Positions 53,712 to 61,927 of a stretch of 64,000 nt of DNA are shown one piece after another. Both the position numbers and the translations under genes were made by a program. How positions within the stretch are numbered: position 1 is the first letter of the stretch; each line of letters begins with the position of its first letter. The DNA is from CAJXJP01 sp964022365 (lineage in GTDB: Bacteria; Patescibacteriota; Gracilibacteria; BD1-5; UBA6164), in contig CAXHZN010000003.1 in assembly GCA_964022365.1 (NCBI GenBank), positions 121,287-185,286 of the forward strand, given 5' to 3'. The notes below the pieces were generated by a model. That model ran no database searches and had not been told where the DNA came from. It saw only the letters and a program-made list of their open reading frames with translations.

Positions 53712-55094
53712 TTATAATTGAAGTTCTTTTATTTTATTTTCATTTCCAGTATTTAAATATTCACTTATCTGAGATGAAAATGTTTTTTGAATTGTTTGAG
53801 TAGATCATCATAATTGAGATAATGACGATATTTTTTCTTTAATTTTCGATGACCTTTCTTGTAGAGTAATCATTTTTTCCGAATATTTTGATTCAGAATT
53901 ATGAAACTCTATCTCTGATAATTGATTATCATTTAATCTAATTCAAGTGTTATCTTTTATATCCAATATCATATTAGTATGACCAAATAGTATATTTTTA
54001 TATAGTTCTTCTTTGGGTAAATTATTTTTAGATACTAGAAAATCTACCATTTCTGAGTTAGCATTTTGTTTTATTGTGTCAATATTTACATCTAATCATA
54101 AATTAGTATTTCATATTGTCATATAAGTTAAAGCCCTAAATTCTCATAAATTTATATTCTCTTTATTTTCTTCTAATAATTTTGCTTGTTTTTTTAAATC
54201 TTTAGCATTATCAGTTCATTGAAACATTTCTCAAACTTTACTAAGTGTTTCTCAAGTAATAGATTTTCCACTAACTACTTGACCAATTAATTCTACAGCA
54301 AGTCATCCAAATATTACTTTTAACCAATTTCATTTCATTTTATCACTAACCCATGAAAATAATTTAAATGCAGCATATAATGAACCTCATCAAATTACTG
54401 TTGTTTTTAATAAAGGATTTATTTTATCAAAATTTTCTGCATATTCTTCTCAAACTAAGTTTTCTATTCATTGATTAAAACCTCATTTTTGATCAAGAAA
54501 ATTTTCATTATTTGTTTTTGTATATCCTAATGCTTGTATTCAGACTCATAAATCTTTCAAAAAGTCCATTCATAATAAGTTTATTAATACTGATGTATTT
54601 TTTCAAAGTTTAGTGTTTAAATATTCAAGTAATTTTTCAGGATTCCTAGTAATCTCTTTTATTTCACTTGGTTCTAAATTATCTGCTAATAATTGATTTA
54701 TTCAATATTCTACTATATTTTTCTCTCATAAATATTCTTTGAAATACTCTTCTTTAAAATAATCTTCAACTCAGCTAATAATAAGTTCATTGTTTAATTC
54801 TACAGGGAGTGTAAAAACTTCATTATTAATTTCTATTTTTTTCCTATCAATAGAGTATGAAATATCATTCCCAAGAACTATTGAACTGAGTGTTAAATGT
54901 TTTCAAATTGTATAAGATAGATACTCTTTATTAAGAATATCTTTTTTTTCTTTTGTTTCTCATTGAAGTTTTTCTTCTTTTTCATTGAGTTCTTTATTTA
55001 ATGCTAAATATAAATCTTTTTCTAACTTATTATTAAGCATTTCTTGTGTAGGTTTTACAGATTCTTGCGAAAAATTTCCTGTTTCAAATGACAT
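53712..55094 (-). CDS. Protein of unknown function, first gene of the large operon, 460 aa
   Basis: The frame opens MSFETGNFSQESVKPTQEML and is rich in Glu, Lys and Asn. A Gly-rich hydrophobic part (about residues 225-275: TTVIGGSLYAAFKLFSWVSD, then VIFGGLAVELIGQVVSG) resembles the hydrophobic stretches of the two following genes. The ends are helical, with a long C-terminal amphipathic region (ERSSKIKEKISSLSQLGGST). I do not recognise it. The start is ATG 55094, with a 195-base gap to the divergent ftsX that should hold both promoters. Confidence 0.75.
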
Positions 55095-55289
55095 AATTTT
55101 TACACTTACTTTTTAAATTCCTTTTTATGATATCACAGTTTTGTATCCCAAGTCAAATTCCTAACTTGACAAAATTAGAATTTATTTTTTATAAATAATT
55201 ATTTCTACTGCATTTGTAAAAATCAAAAAAATCTATATCTTTACTCCAGATGAAATAAATAATATATTATATATATAATAAGGTAGAGA
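55095..55289. promoter_or_regulatory. Divergent intergenic region between the large operon and ftsX
   Basis: The 195 bases have no supported frame. It holds the promoters of two divergent transcripts. A short inverted pair CAAATTCCTAACTTG lies near 55153. No clear -35/-10 pair can be named. Confidence 0.4.
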
Positions 55290-56174
55290 ATGATTCTTCG
55301 TATTACAAAATATTCGATTAAAAATATTCTGAGAAATAAATTTTTAAGTTTATCATCAGTATTAGTATTAACACTTTTGATGTTTTTTATAAACATCCTG
55401 GTTATTTTACATGATGTGAGTTTTAAACTTATTGATTCAGTGAGTTCTAAAATGACTATATCTTTATATATCAGTAATGAATATGATAAAAATTCATTAA
55501 AGGTTACTGATTTGATGAATGAGATTTGAGCTTTACATCCAGGTATTTGAGTAGAATATAAAACAAAAGATGTTATTTTAGATGAACTTAGAGCTAGAGA
55601 ACCAGATTTAGTAAAAATACTAGAAAGATCAAATCCTCTTCCAGATACAATAATACTTTCAAATATTTGAATAAATTATTATGAAGCAGTAAATGCAATA
55701 ATTCAACCAAAAGAATTTCTCCTTTCAACTTATTCTGACGATCAAACACATTTTTCTCATTATGCGACACAATATGAAAATATTAAAAGTATTCTGAGTG
55801 TGTTAAATATTCTTACTTTAGGATTATATATTATTATTGGAGTGTTTATATTATCAATATTTATTATTACTTATTCTATAATAGGAAACTTTATATATTA
55901 CTTTAAAGATGAAATATATATTACTCGTTTAGTATGAGGAAGTAAAAAATTTATTTATGGACCATTTGTACTCCAATGAATGATTTATAGTTTTGTTTCA
56001 TTTGTATTAAGTTTCATAGTATTTATCATTTTATTAAAAAATGTGAACAATGCTTTTGGGGACTTTTACATCTTTCAAGCAGATTATATAATATTATCAA
56101 CAGAATTATTGATTTTTGTATTAGTAGGAGGGGCTAGTGGGCTATTTTCTTCTAGAAAATATCTTGATAAATAA
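55290..56174 (+). CDS. ftsX: Cell division protein FtsX
   Basis: FtsX is the membrane part of the FtsEX ABC complex that switches on peptidoglycan hydrolases at the division site. The 294-aa product has an N-terminal helix (FLSLSSVLVLTLLMFFINILVI), an extracytoplasmic domain with SVSSKMTISLYIS and PLPDTIILS, and three C-terminal helices, with the conserved ITRLVGGSKKFIYGPFVLQGMIYS loop and a final GGASGLFSSRKYL. Start is ATG 55290. The partner ATPase ftsE is not adjacent here, which is unusual. No terminator hairpin follows before tRNA-Asp. Confidence 0.9.
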
Positions 56175-56335
56175 AAAAAATAAATAATTATTTTCTGATT
56201 AATAAGCCGTTTTATATAAAAAAGTAAAAAAAAGTAAAAAAAAGATTTGCAAAGAATAAAAATTTTTATATACTACGGCTCGTTAATTACAACAGAGCAA
56301 AACACTCACAGCTTAATTAATACAAAAATATGTTT

Positions 56336-56414
56336 GGATGCGTAGCTCAGTTTTGGTTAGAGCGCTGCACTGTCACTGCAGAGGTCGCGGGTTCGAGTCC
56401 CGTCGCGTCCGCCA
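56336..56414 (+). tRNA. tRNA-Asp (anticodon GUC)
   Basis: Complete cloverleaf: acceptor GGATGCG/CGCGTCC, D arm GCTC/GAGC with an 11-base loop, anticodon stem CTGCA/TGCAG with loop CTGTCAC giving GTC, T arm GCGGG/CCCGT with loop TTCGAGT, encoded CCA. It is a natural substrate of QueA. Confidence 0.95.
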
Positions 56415-56534
56415 TTCATTTTCTTTAAAGTACATAATCTGATAATTATAATAGAGAGTTGAAAACGAATCAAATATAAAAATGATTTGCCTCCCTGTTA
56501 CTTTAAAAGATGTGTATTATCCACACTATTGTGT

Positions 56535-56611
56535 GGGGCCTTAGCTCAGTTGGCTAGAGCGCTCGCCTTGCACGCGAGAGGTCAGGAGTTCGACTCTCCT
56601 AGGCTCCACCA
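56535..56611 (+). tRNA. tRNA-Ala (anticodon UGC)
   Basis: Complete cloverleaf: acceptor GGGGCCT/AGGCTCC, anticodon stem CTCGC/GCGAG with loop CTTGCAC giving TGC, T-loop TTCGACT, encoded CCA. It lies 121 bases after tRNA-Asp. Confidence 0.95.
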
Positions 56612-56688
56612 TTTTTTTTTAGATGAGATTGGGAAAATGAGATAAAAAGTCGAAATTTTGTTAATTTAATCTTTATAATAAAAATATT

Positions 56689-56898
56689 ATGCCTGCAAAT
56701 AAAAGACCAAGAAAGGTCAACTATTCGGTTAACAAAAAAGGACCGAAAAGTGGAAGTAAAGTTGGTAAGGCTGTAGCTCATTACCAAAAGTTACAAAAAA
56801 GAGTAGAATTTGAAGGACAAACTAAATGGTTAGAAAATGCCCTAAAAATTGTTACTGTAAAATTAAAAAAATACCAAATAAATCTTAATAAAATATAG
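56689..56898 (+). CDS. Small basic protein of unknown function, 69 aa
   Basis: The frame MPANKRPRKVNYSVNKKGPK starts with a strongly basic, Pro/Gly/Ser-containing N-terminus and continues in an amphipathic helix (AVAHYQKLQKRVEFEGQTKW) with a basic end. No TGA is used. Its place one base before a 28-aa basic frame and upstream of tuf and ribosomal genes suggests a ribosome- or RNA-associated protein. It does not match the ribosomal proteins I know. Confidence 0.7.
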   Translation: MPANKRPRKVNYSVNKKGPKSGSKVGKAVAHYQKLQKRVEFEGQTKWLENALKIVTVKLKKYQINLNKI

Positions 56899-56899
56899 T

Positions 56900-56986
56900 A
56901 TGCCTAGATTAACAGGACACGCTCATAGAAAGTTAAGAAGAAAACTAGAGTTGATAGAAAAAAGAGTAAAGAAAACAAGAAGATAG
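56900..56986 (+). CDS. Very small basic protein, 28 aa
   Basis: The frame MPRLTGHAHRKLRRKLELIE plus KRVKKTRR, then TAG, starts one base after the preceding stop and has no TGA. It is almost entirely basic, as expected of a small ribosome-associated or RNA-binding peptide. Its length is below the usual gene-calling limit. The tight spacing and position directly before tuf support it being real; homology is unknown. Confidence 0.5.
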   Translation: MPRLTGHAHRKLRRKLELIEKRVKKTRR

Positions 56987-57061
56987 TAAGTTAAATTTGA
57001 TATTTTCAAAAATATTACTAAAATTTAGAAACATTTATTTTATATTATTACATATCGTATT

Positions 57062-58252
57062 ATGTCTTTTGATAGATCTAAACCACATATGAATATTGGT
57101 ACTATTGGTCATGTTGATCATGGTAAAACTACTACTACTGCTGCAATTTCAGCTGTATTAACAACTATGTTAGGTGGTGATGTTAGAGATTTTGCTTCTA
57201 TTGATAACGCTCCTGAAGAAAGAGCAAGAGGGATTACTATTAATACTTCTCACGTAGAATATGAAACTGCTAATAGACACTACGCTCATGTAGATTGTCC
57301 AGGTCATGCCGATTATGTTAAAAACATGATTACAGGTGCTGCTCAAATGGATGCTGCGATTCTTATCGTTGCTGCTACTGACGGTCCTATGGCTCAAACT
57401 AGAGAACATATCCTTTTATCTAGACAAGTAGGTGTTCCTTACATCGTTGTTTATATGAACAAATGTGACATGGTTGATGACGAAGAAATGGTAGAATTAG
57501 TTGAAATGGAAATTAGAGACCTTTTAACTAAATATGATTTCCCAGGAGATGATACTCCAGTTATTAAAGGTTCAGGGTTAGTTGCTCTTGAAAATCCAGC
57601 TGATATGGATAAAGAATTTGGTGCAAAAACTATTGTTGAATTATTCGAAGAAATCGAAAAATTCGTACCAGTTCCTGATAGACCAGTTGATAAAGATTTC
57701 CTAATGCCAGTTGAAGATGTATTTTCAATTAAAGGTAGAGGTACTGTTGTTACTGGTAAAATTGAAACAGGTGTAATTAAAGTAGGTGAAGAAGTTGAAA
57801 TCGTAGGGATTAGAGACACTCAAAAAACTACTGTTACAGGTGTTGAAATGTTCCACAAACTTCTTGATCAAGGTCAAGCTGGTGATAACGCTGGTTTACT
57901 ATTAAGAGGTGTTCAAAGAGAAGATGTTGAAAGAGGTCAAGTGTTAGCTAAACCAGGATCAATTAATCCTCATACTGAATTCGAATCAGAAGTATACGTA
58001 CTTTCGAAAGATGAAGGTGGTAGACATACTCCATTCTTCAAAGGTTATAAACCTCAATTCTACTTCAGAACTACTGATGTAACTGGTGATATTGAATTAC
58101 CTGCTGGAGTTGAAATGGTTATGCCTGGTGATAACATTAAAATGTCAGTTAAATTACAATCTCCAATTGCGATGACTCAAGGGTTAAAATTTGCGATCAG
58201 AGAAGGTGGTAGAACTGTAGGTTCTGGTGTTGTTGCTTCTGTAAAAGCATAA
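57062..58252 (+). CDS. tuf: Translation elongation factor Tu
   Basis: EF-Tu delivers aminoacyl-tRNA to the ribosome. The 396-aa product has full-length family structure: G1 GTIGHVDHGKTTTTAAI, the switch I segment ERARGITINTSHVEY, G3 DCPGHADYV, G4 NKCDMV, and domains 2 and 3 with GRGTVVTGKIETGVI, AGDNAGLLLRGVQREDVERGQVL and the C-terminal REGGRTVGSGVV. The gene has no TGA, using GGT and GGA for its many glycines. Start is ATG 57062. It heads a cluster with rpsJ and rpmB, with a double hairpin between it and rpsJ. Confidence 0.98.
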   Translation: MSFDRSKPHMNIGTIGHVDHGKTTTTAAISAVLTTMLGGDVRDFASIDNAPEERARGITINTSHVEYETANRHYAHVDCPGHADYVKNMITGAAQMDAAILIVAATDGPMAQTREHILLSRQVGVPYIVVYMNKCDMVDDEEMVELVEMEIRDLLTKYDFPGDDTPVIKGSGLVALENPADMDKEFGAKTIVELFEEIEKFVPVPDRPVDKDFLMPVEDVFSIKGRGTVVTGKIETGVIKVGEEVEIVGIRDTQKTTVTGVEMFHKLLDQGQAGDNAGLLLRGVQREDVERGQVLAKPGSINPHTEFESEVYVLSKDEGGRHTPFFKGYKPQFYFRTTDVTGDIELPAGVEMVMPGDNIKMSVKLQSPIAMTQGLKFAIREGGRTVGSGVVASVKA

Positions 58253-58258
58253 TTAATA

Positions 58259-58312
58259 ATACATTAATGTAAGTTAATGTATCCAACATTATCAAGATAT
58301 CTTGATAGTGTT
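58259..58312 (+). promoter_or_regulatory. Tandem hairpins between tuf and rpsJ
   Basis: Two dyads lie in the 106-base gap: ATACATTAA...TTAATGTAT (58259-58281) and CCAACA-TATCAAGATATCTTGATA-TGTTGG (58282-58312), the second being near-perfect. There is no T run after them, so they look like RNA-processing or attenuation elements rather than a plain terminator. Inference from structure alone. Confidence 0.5.
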
Positions 58313-58358
58313 GGCTCATTAAATTATATTAAATTTAATTTTTCATTTAATTAAGAAA

Positions 58359-58679
58359 ATGTCAGCAAATAAAAATACTCAAAAAATTAGAATTTCTGTT
58401 AAATCTTTTGATTACAAATTATTAGATGAAGCTGTGAAAAAAATTGTTTTACTTGGAAATGATTCTGGAGCTAAAGTTGTAGGTCCAATCCCTCTTCCTA
58501 CTAGAATTGAAAAAATCACTGTTAATAGATCTACATTCGTTAACAAAGATGCAAGAGAACAATTTGAAATTAGAAGACATAAAAGATTAATTGATATCTT
58601 AGAACCAACTGCAAAAACAATGGAATTATTACAAGATATTTCTATTCCAAGTGGTGTAGGTATTGAAATTAAAGCGTAA
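58359..58679 (+). CDS. rpsJ: 30S ribosomal protein S10
   Basis: S10 is a small-subunit head protein and a NusG/NusE partner in transcription. The 106-aa product shows KIRISVKSFDYKLLDEAVKK, GPIPLPTRIEKITVNRST, and the C-terminal IRRHKRLIDILEPTAKTMELL. The gene has no TGA. It follows tuf after a double-hairpin region and precedes rpmB by 35 bases. The usual companion rplC/rplD operon does not follow here. Confidence 0.97.
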   Translation: MSANKNTQKIRISVKSFDYKLLDEAVKKIVLLGNDSGAKVVGPIPLPTRIEKITVNRSTFVNKDAREQFEIRRHKRLIDILEPTAKTMELLQDISIPSGVGIEIKA

Positions 58680-58714
58680 GCTTGCAATTTATTAAATCCA
58701 TAATTTTAAAAAAA

Positions 58715-58912
58715 ATGTCTAGAGTTTGTGAAATAACTGGAAAAAGAACTGCGGTTTGAAATAATAGATCTCATTCAATGAGAGCAACAAAAAGAAAATT
58801 CTACCCAAATCTTTTCAAGAAAAAAATTAAAGATCCTGAAACAGGATTAATCTACGAAATTAAAGTTTCTGCAAAAGGTTTAAGAACTTTAAGAAAACAC
58901 GGAATTGTTTAG
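58715..58912 (+). CDS. rpmB: 50S ribosomal protein L28
   Basis: The 65-aa product matches L28: MSRVCEITGKRTAVGNNRSHSM, then RATKRKFYPNLFKK and the C-terminal KVSAKGLRTLRKHGIV. The invariant GNN glycine is a TGA, showing that ribosomal genes do not avoid TGA completely. Start is ATG 58715. It is followed within 22 bases by tRNA-Leu. The large gap to its common partner rpmG is not informative here. Confidence 0.93.
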
Positions 58913-58933
58913 TATATTCTAAACTTTCCTTGT

Positions 58934-59019
58934 GCCCAGATGGTGGAATTGGTAGACACGCGAGACTTAAAATCTCGTTTCCATAGGAAGTGCGGGTTCG
59001 ATTCCCGCTCTGGGCACCA
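58934..59019 (+). tRNA. tRNA-Leu (anticodon UAA)
   Basis: Class II tRNA with a long variable arm: acceptor GCCCAGA/TCTGGGC, anticodon stem CGAGA/TCTCG with loop CTTAAAA giving TAA, variable arm, T-loop TTCGATT, encoded CCA. It reads UUA, a very common codon in this genome. Confidence 0.95.
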
Positions 59020-59039
59020 TTTAAAACACACTTAAAAAA

Positions 59040-59100
59040 AATAATTACGAATTATTATTAGTTGTTATTACTAATAACATTTGATTTGTAATTCGTAATT
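59040..59100 (+). promoter_or_regulatory. Inverted repeat upstream of rpsP
   Basis: AATTACGAATT and AATTCGTAATT flank an inner TTAGTTGTTATTACTAATAAC hairpin, so the 5' region of rpsP folds into a nested stem. It could control rpsP translation or processing after tRNA-Leu. Inference. Confidence 0.45.
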
Positions 59101-59127
59101 GATTATTTAGTTATAAATTATATAAAT

Positions 59128-59367
59128 ATGTTAAAAATTAGATTAGCAAGAGCTGGTAAAAGAAATATGCCTTTCTTTAGAGTAGTTATTACAGAACATA
59201 CTAAAGCTGCAAAACACGGATATAAAGAAGTATTAGGTTTTTATAATCCAATTTCAAAAGAATTTAAAATTAAAGATCTTGATAAAGTGAAAACATATGT
59301 TTCTCATGGAGCACAATTTTCACCAAGAGTTGAAAAATTATTAAAAGTAAATAATGTTGCTCTTTAG
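59128..59367 (+). CDS. rpsP: 30S ribosomal protein S16
   Basis: S16 helps fold the 16S rRNA 5' domain. The 79-aa product shows MLKIRLARAGKRNMPFFRVV, GYKEVLGFYNPISKE and VKTYVSHGAQFSPRVEKLL. No TGA is used. Start is ATG 59128, downstream of a nested inverted repeat. khpA follows after 66 bases, as in many bacteria (rpsP-khpA). Confidence 0.96.
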   Translation: MLKIRLARAGKRNMPFFRVVITEHTKAAKHGYKEVLGFYNPISKEFKIKDLDKVKTYVSHGAQFSPRVEKLLKVNNVAL

Positions 59368-59380
59368 TAAAATAAAAGTA

Positions 59381-59416
59381 TCCTTCAATTGTATTTACGG
59401 TTGGAGGAATTTTTTA
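59381..59416 (+). terminator. Hairpin with T run after rpsP
   Basis: Arms TCCTTCAA and TTGGAGGA (one G-U pair) followed by ATTTTTTA. It also contains GGAGG, 27 bases before the khpA start. It may act as attenuator between the two genes. Confidence 0.5.
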
Positions 59417-59433
59417 TATCTTAAATTTAATCA

Positions 59434-59670
59434 ATGAAAGAAGTAGAATTTTTACAATTTATTATTGAAAATCTTGTATCTCAACCAAATGATATAAAAA
59501 TAGAAAGAGTTCAAGATGAATTAGGGATCCTTTTGACACTTAGTGTTGCAAAAGATGATATGTGAATTATTATAGGAAAAGGAGGAAATACTATAAACTC
59601 TATTCGTTCTATATTAAGAATTTATGGTTTAAAAATAGATCAAAGAGTAAATTTAAAAGTTTTAGATTAG
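59434..59670 (+). CDS. khpA: KH-domain RNA-binding protein KhpA
   Basis: KhpA is a small RNA-binding protein that often acts with Jag/KhpB in cell-division and RNA control. The 78-aa product has the KH signature IIIGKGGNTINSIRSILRIYG and the C-terminal RVNLKVLD. Start is ATG 59434. It lies in its usual place after rpsP. One TGA codon is read as Gly just before the GXXG loop (DMGIIIGKGG). Confidence 0.92.
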
Positions 59671-59689
59671 TATTTTATAAAATATTGTT

Positions 59690-60118
59690 ATGGTAGAAAC
59701 TACATATGCTACTGCTCAAAGTAGCTCAATTTTATGAGAATCGATGGCTTTTGGAGATTTTATCTTATTAGCAATTTCACTGTTTGTTTTAGCTGCAGGT
59801 ATTTTCTCAATTGTATTTATTTTATGGTGAGGACTTCTTTTAATCCTTTCAGGTGGGAAAGACGATAAAATAAAACCAGCTATCAATACAATTCGTTATG
59901 CTATAATTTGAGTAGTTATTACCGTTTTATCTATATTTTTATTCCCAATTTTATGAAGACTATTAGGATTGGATGTAGAAAAATATGCAAAACCAGATAG
60001 AATTTTTCAAAAAATCGAAGAAATTTGAAACGCTATATTTTGAGGAGGATCTATTTCAACTCAATCAACTGATATGAATAATATTGATGAACTTTGATCA
60101 GATTTTTCAGATCTATAA
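59690..60118 (+). CDS. Pilin-like two-helix membrane protein, 142 aa
   Basis: The protein has an uncharged N-terminus, a hydrophobic helix (FILLAISLFVLAAGIFSIVFILWGG), a short basic GGKDDKIKPAINTIRYA loop and a second helix (IIGVVITVLSIFLFPIL), followed by an amphipathic tail. The helix-loop-helix with a central GGK loop resembles T4SS pilin/VirB2-TrbC-like proteins common in these phyla. It has no signal-peptidase III site typical of type IV pilins. It follows khpA by 19 bases. A surface or secretion role is inferred from the fold only. Confidence 0.7.
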
Positions 60119-60151
60119 AAAAAATACTTTTTGTAAAAAAGTATTTTTTTT
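60117..60151. terminator. Bidirectional terminator after the pilin-like gene
   Basis: Arms AAAAATACTTTTT and AAAAAGTATTTTT with a T run, between convergent genes. Confidence 0.75.
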
Positions 60152-60163
60152 ATTCTGTATATT

Positions 60164-60562
60164 TTATAAATCATTTTTTAGAAAATGATTCCATTTTTCC
60201 TGGATAGTCATATTATCTGTTGGTTTGTAGGTCTTAACTTCTATTTCTTCCTGAGTTTTCTCAAAACTTACTTCTTGAGTATATTTATTATAATTCTCTT
60301 GGGTTGTGAGATATACAACTTTTTCTCATTTATTTTTGAGTCATTGTTCTTGTTTGAGAATCATATTTTTATAAGCACTCGATTGTTTATATTCAATAAT
60401 TCACAATGCTTTTTTGTTATGTTCTTGAGTTTGAATGATAAAAGTTTCTATTTTTTCTATATGTTTATCTATTTCATATTCTTGAATACTAAAACTCAGT
60501 ATGAGATATAAAATATATAAAATCACACTAATCATAGTGAGAAATACGTATTGTTTGTTCAT
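60164..60562 (-). CDS. Membrane-anchored coiled-coil protein, 132 aa
   Basis: A short N-terminus leads to one hydrophobic helix (VFLTMISVILYILYLILSFSI, about residues 6-26) followed by a coiled coil rich in Glu, Lys and Gln. The layout is like FtsL/DivIC-type septal proteins (short cytoplasmic tail, one helix, extracellular coiled coil), but no conserved motif supports that. Start is ATG 60562, divergent from the FecR gene. Four TGA glycines lie in the soluble part. Confidence 0.6.
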
Positions 60563-60625
60563 AATTTTGATAAATATTTATTTTTCGATAATATGGTGAC
60601 ATATTCTATCTTATAATACCCAAAA

Positions 60626-61927
60626 ATGAAAAAAGTAAAAAATAAATTTATAGTTTTTGTTATTTTTATACTTTCAGCAGTAGTTTGATTTTTATTATTC
60701 TCACCAAGTAATAAAAATTTGGACTCTAGTGTAACCTTAAAATCCTGAGAGGCAATTATATTACAAAATCAGTCAGAAGTTAATCTGGTCGAAAATATGC
60801 CAGTTATTTTGACTGCTTGAGATACTCTTAAGACTCTGAGTGATGAATCATTAGCCATTATAAAATGGTGAGATGGAAGTGTCACACGTTTATGAGGTAT
60901 TTGAGAGTTAAAAGTAGAAGAAGATTTTGTTTCATATGATAAAACACAAATAAATATTAAATTTGATCTCCTTGCGGGTAAATCTTGGTCTAACGTGCTA
61001 AATTATATTCCAACTGACTCTCACTTTATTCAAACGTTTAATGACCATGAAGCTGCAGTAAGAGGAACAATATTTGACATTAACTTAGACAAACAATATG
61101 TCTATGTAACGGATCATTTAGTAAATATTACAAAACCAAATGGTGAAACTGTTAAAGTGTGAGAAAATAAACCGTTTTCACTAGAAAAATGAGATTTTAT
61201 TTCACTATTAGAATTTATTCAAAATTTTAAAGATGGAACATGGACAAATATAAATAAAAATTTAGATAAGCTCCGTTTAGAAGATTTACAAGCTGAAATG
61301 TTAAATACATTACAAGCATGAATTTGATTTATTGAATATGAAAATATTACAAAAAATAATAATATTGCTCAATATATTAGAAATCTCAACAGTGAAGAAA
61401 AAAGAAAGAAATACAGAGAATTATTATCAGAATATCAAAATCTTCATTTTGCAAATTCTGATACTCCAGAATTATTGGATGAAAAAATTAAAATCAAACA
61501 AGTATTAGTAGAGTTCGCAGATGAAGAAAATAAAGAGCGTTTAATGCAATCAACGCTTTATGATCTCGATGAAGTCTTTAAAACAAATAATCCACTTTCT
61601 TTTGAAAGAATTATACAAATGTTTGAAACTCAAAATGAGGTTATAGAAAAACTAAAAATTTCACTTCCAGATACGCTAAAATTTGATAGACTTTCAGATG
61701 AATTTACTGTGGTGTTACAATCTCGTTTAGAAACTATGAAGCAAAAATTTGATAATGTAGATTTTAATACTATTCCTACAATAACACCAGAAATGTTAAA
61801 AAATCTACAAAATTCAGCAGATCAAAAAGTACAAGATTTTTTAAATAATACTCTTGATCCTGAAGCAATTAAAAATTTTTGAAATTCAGCACTTGATACA
61901 TTTAATTCACTTTTTAAAAATAAATAA
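60626..61927 (+). CDS. FecR-domain protein, membrane-anchored, 433 aa
   Basis: A basic N-terminus and one helix (FIVFVIFILSAVVGFLLF) anchor the protein, with a FecR domain (about residues 45-165): NMPVILTAGDTLKTLSDESL, LAIIKWGDGSVTRLGG and the DHEAAVRGTIFDI motif, then VYVTDHLVNITKP. The C-terminal 200 residues are helical and charged. Its TAA stop overlaps the ATG of the following CHASE2-cyclase by one base, so the two are translated together. FecR and CHASE2 proteins often occur in pairs as sensor partners, which suggests this one senses or transmits an extracytoplasmic signal to the cyclase. Confidence 0.86.

Noticed and set aside
57170..57819. Minus-strand frames opposite tuf
   Set aside because: They are shadows of the conserved tuf coding sequence and show Ser/Thr/Ile-rich non-protein composition.
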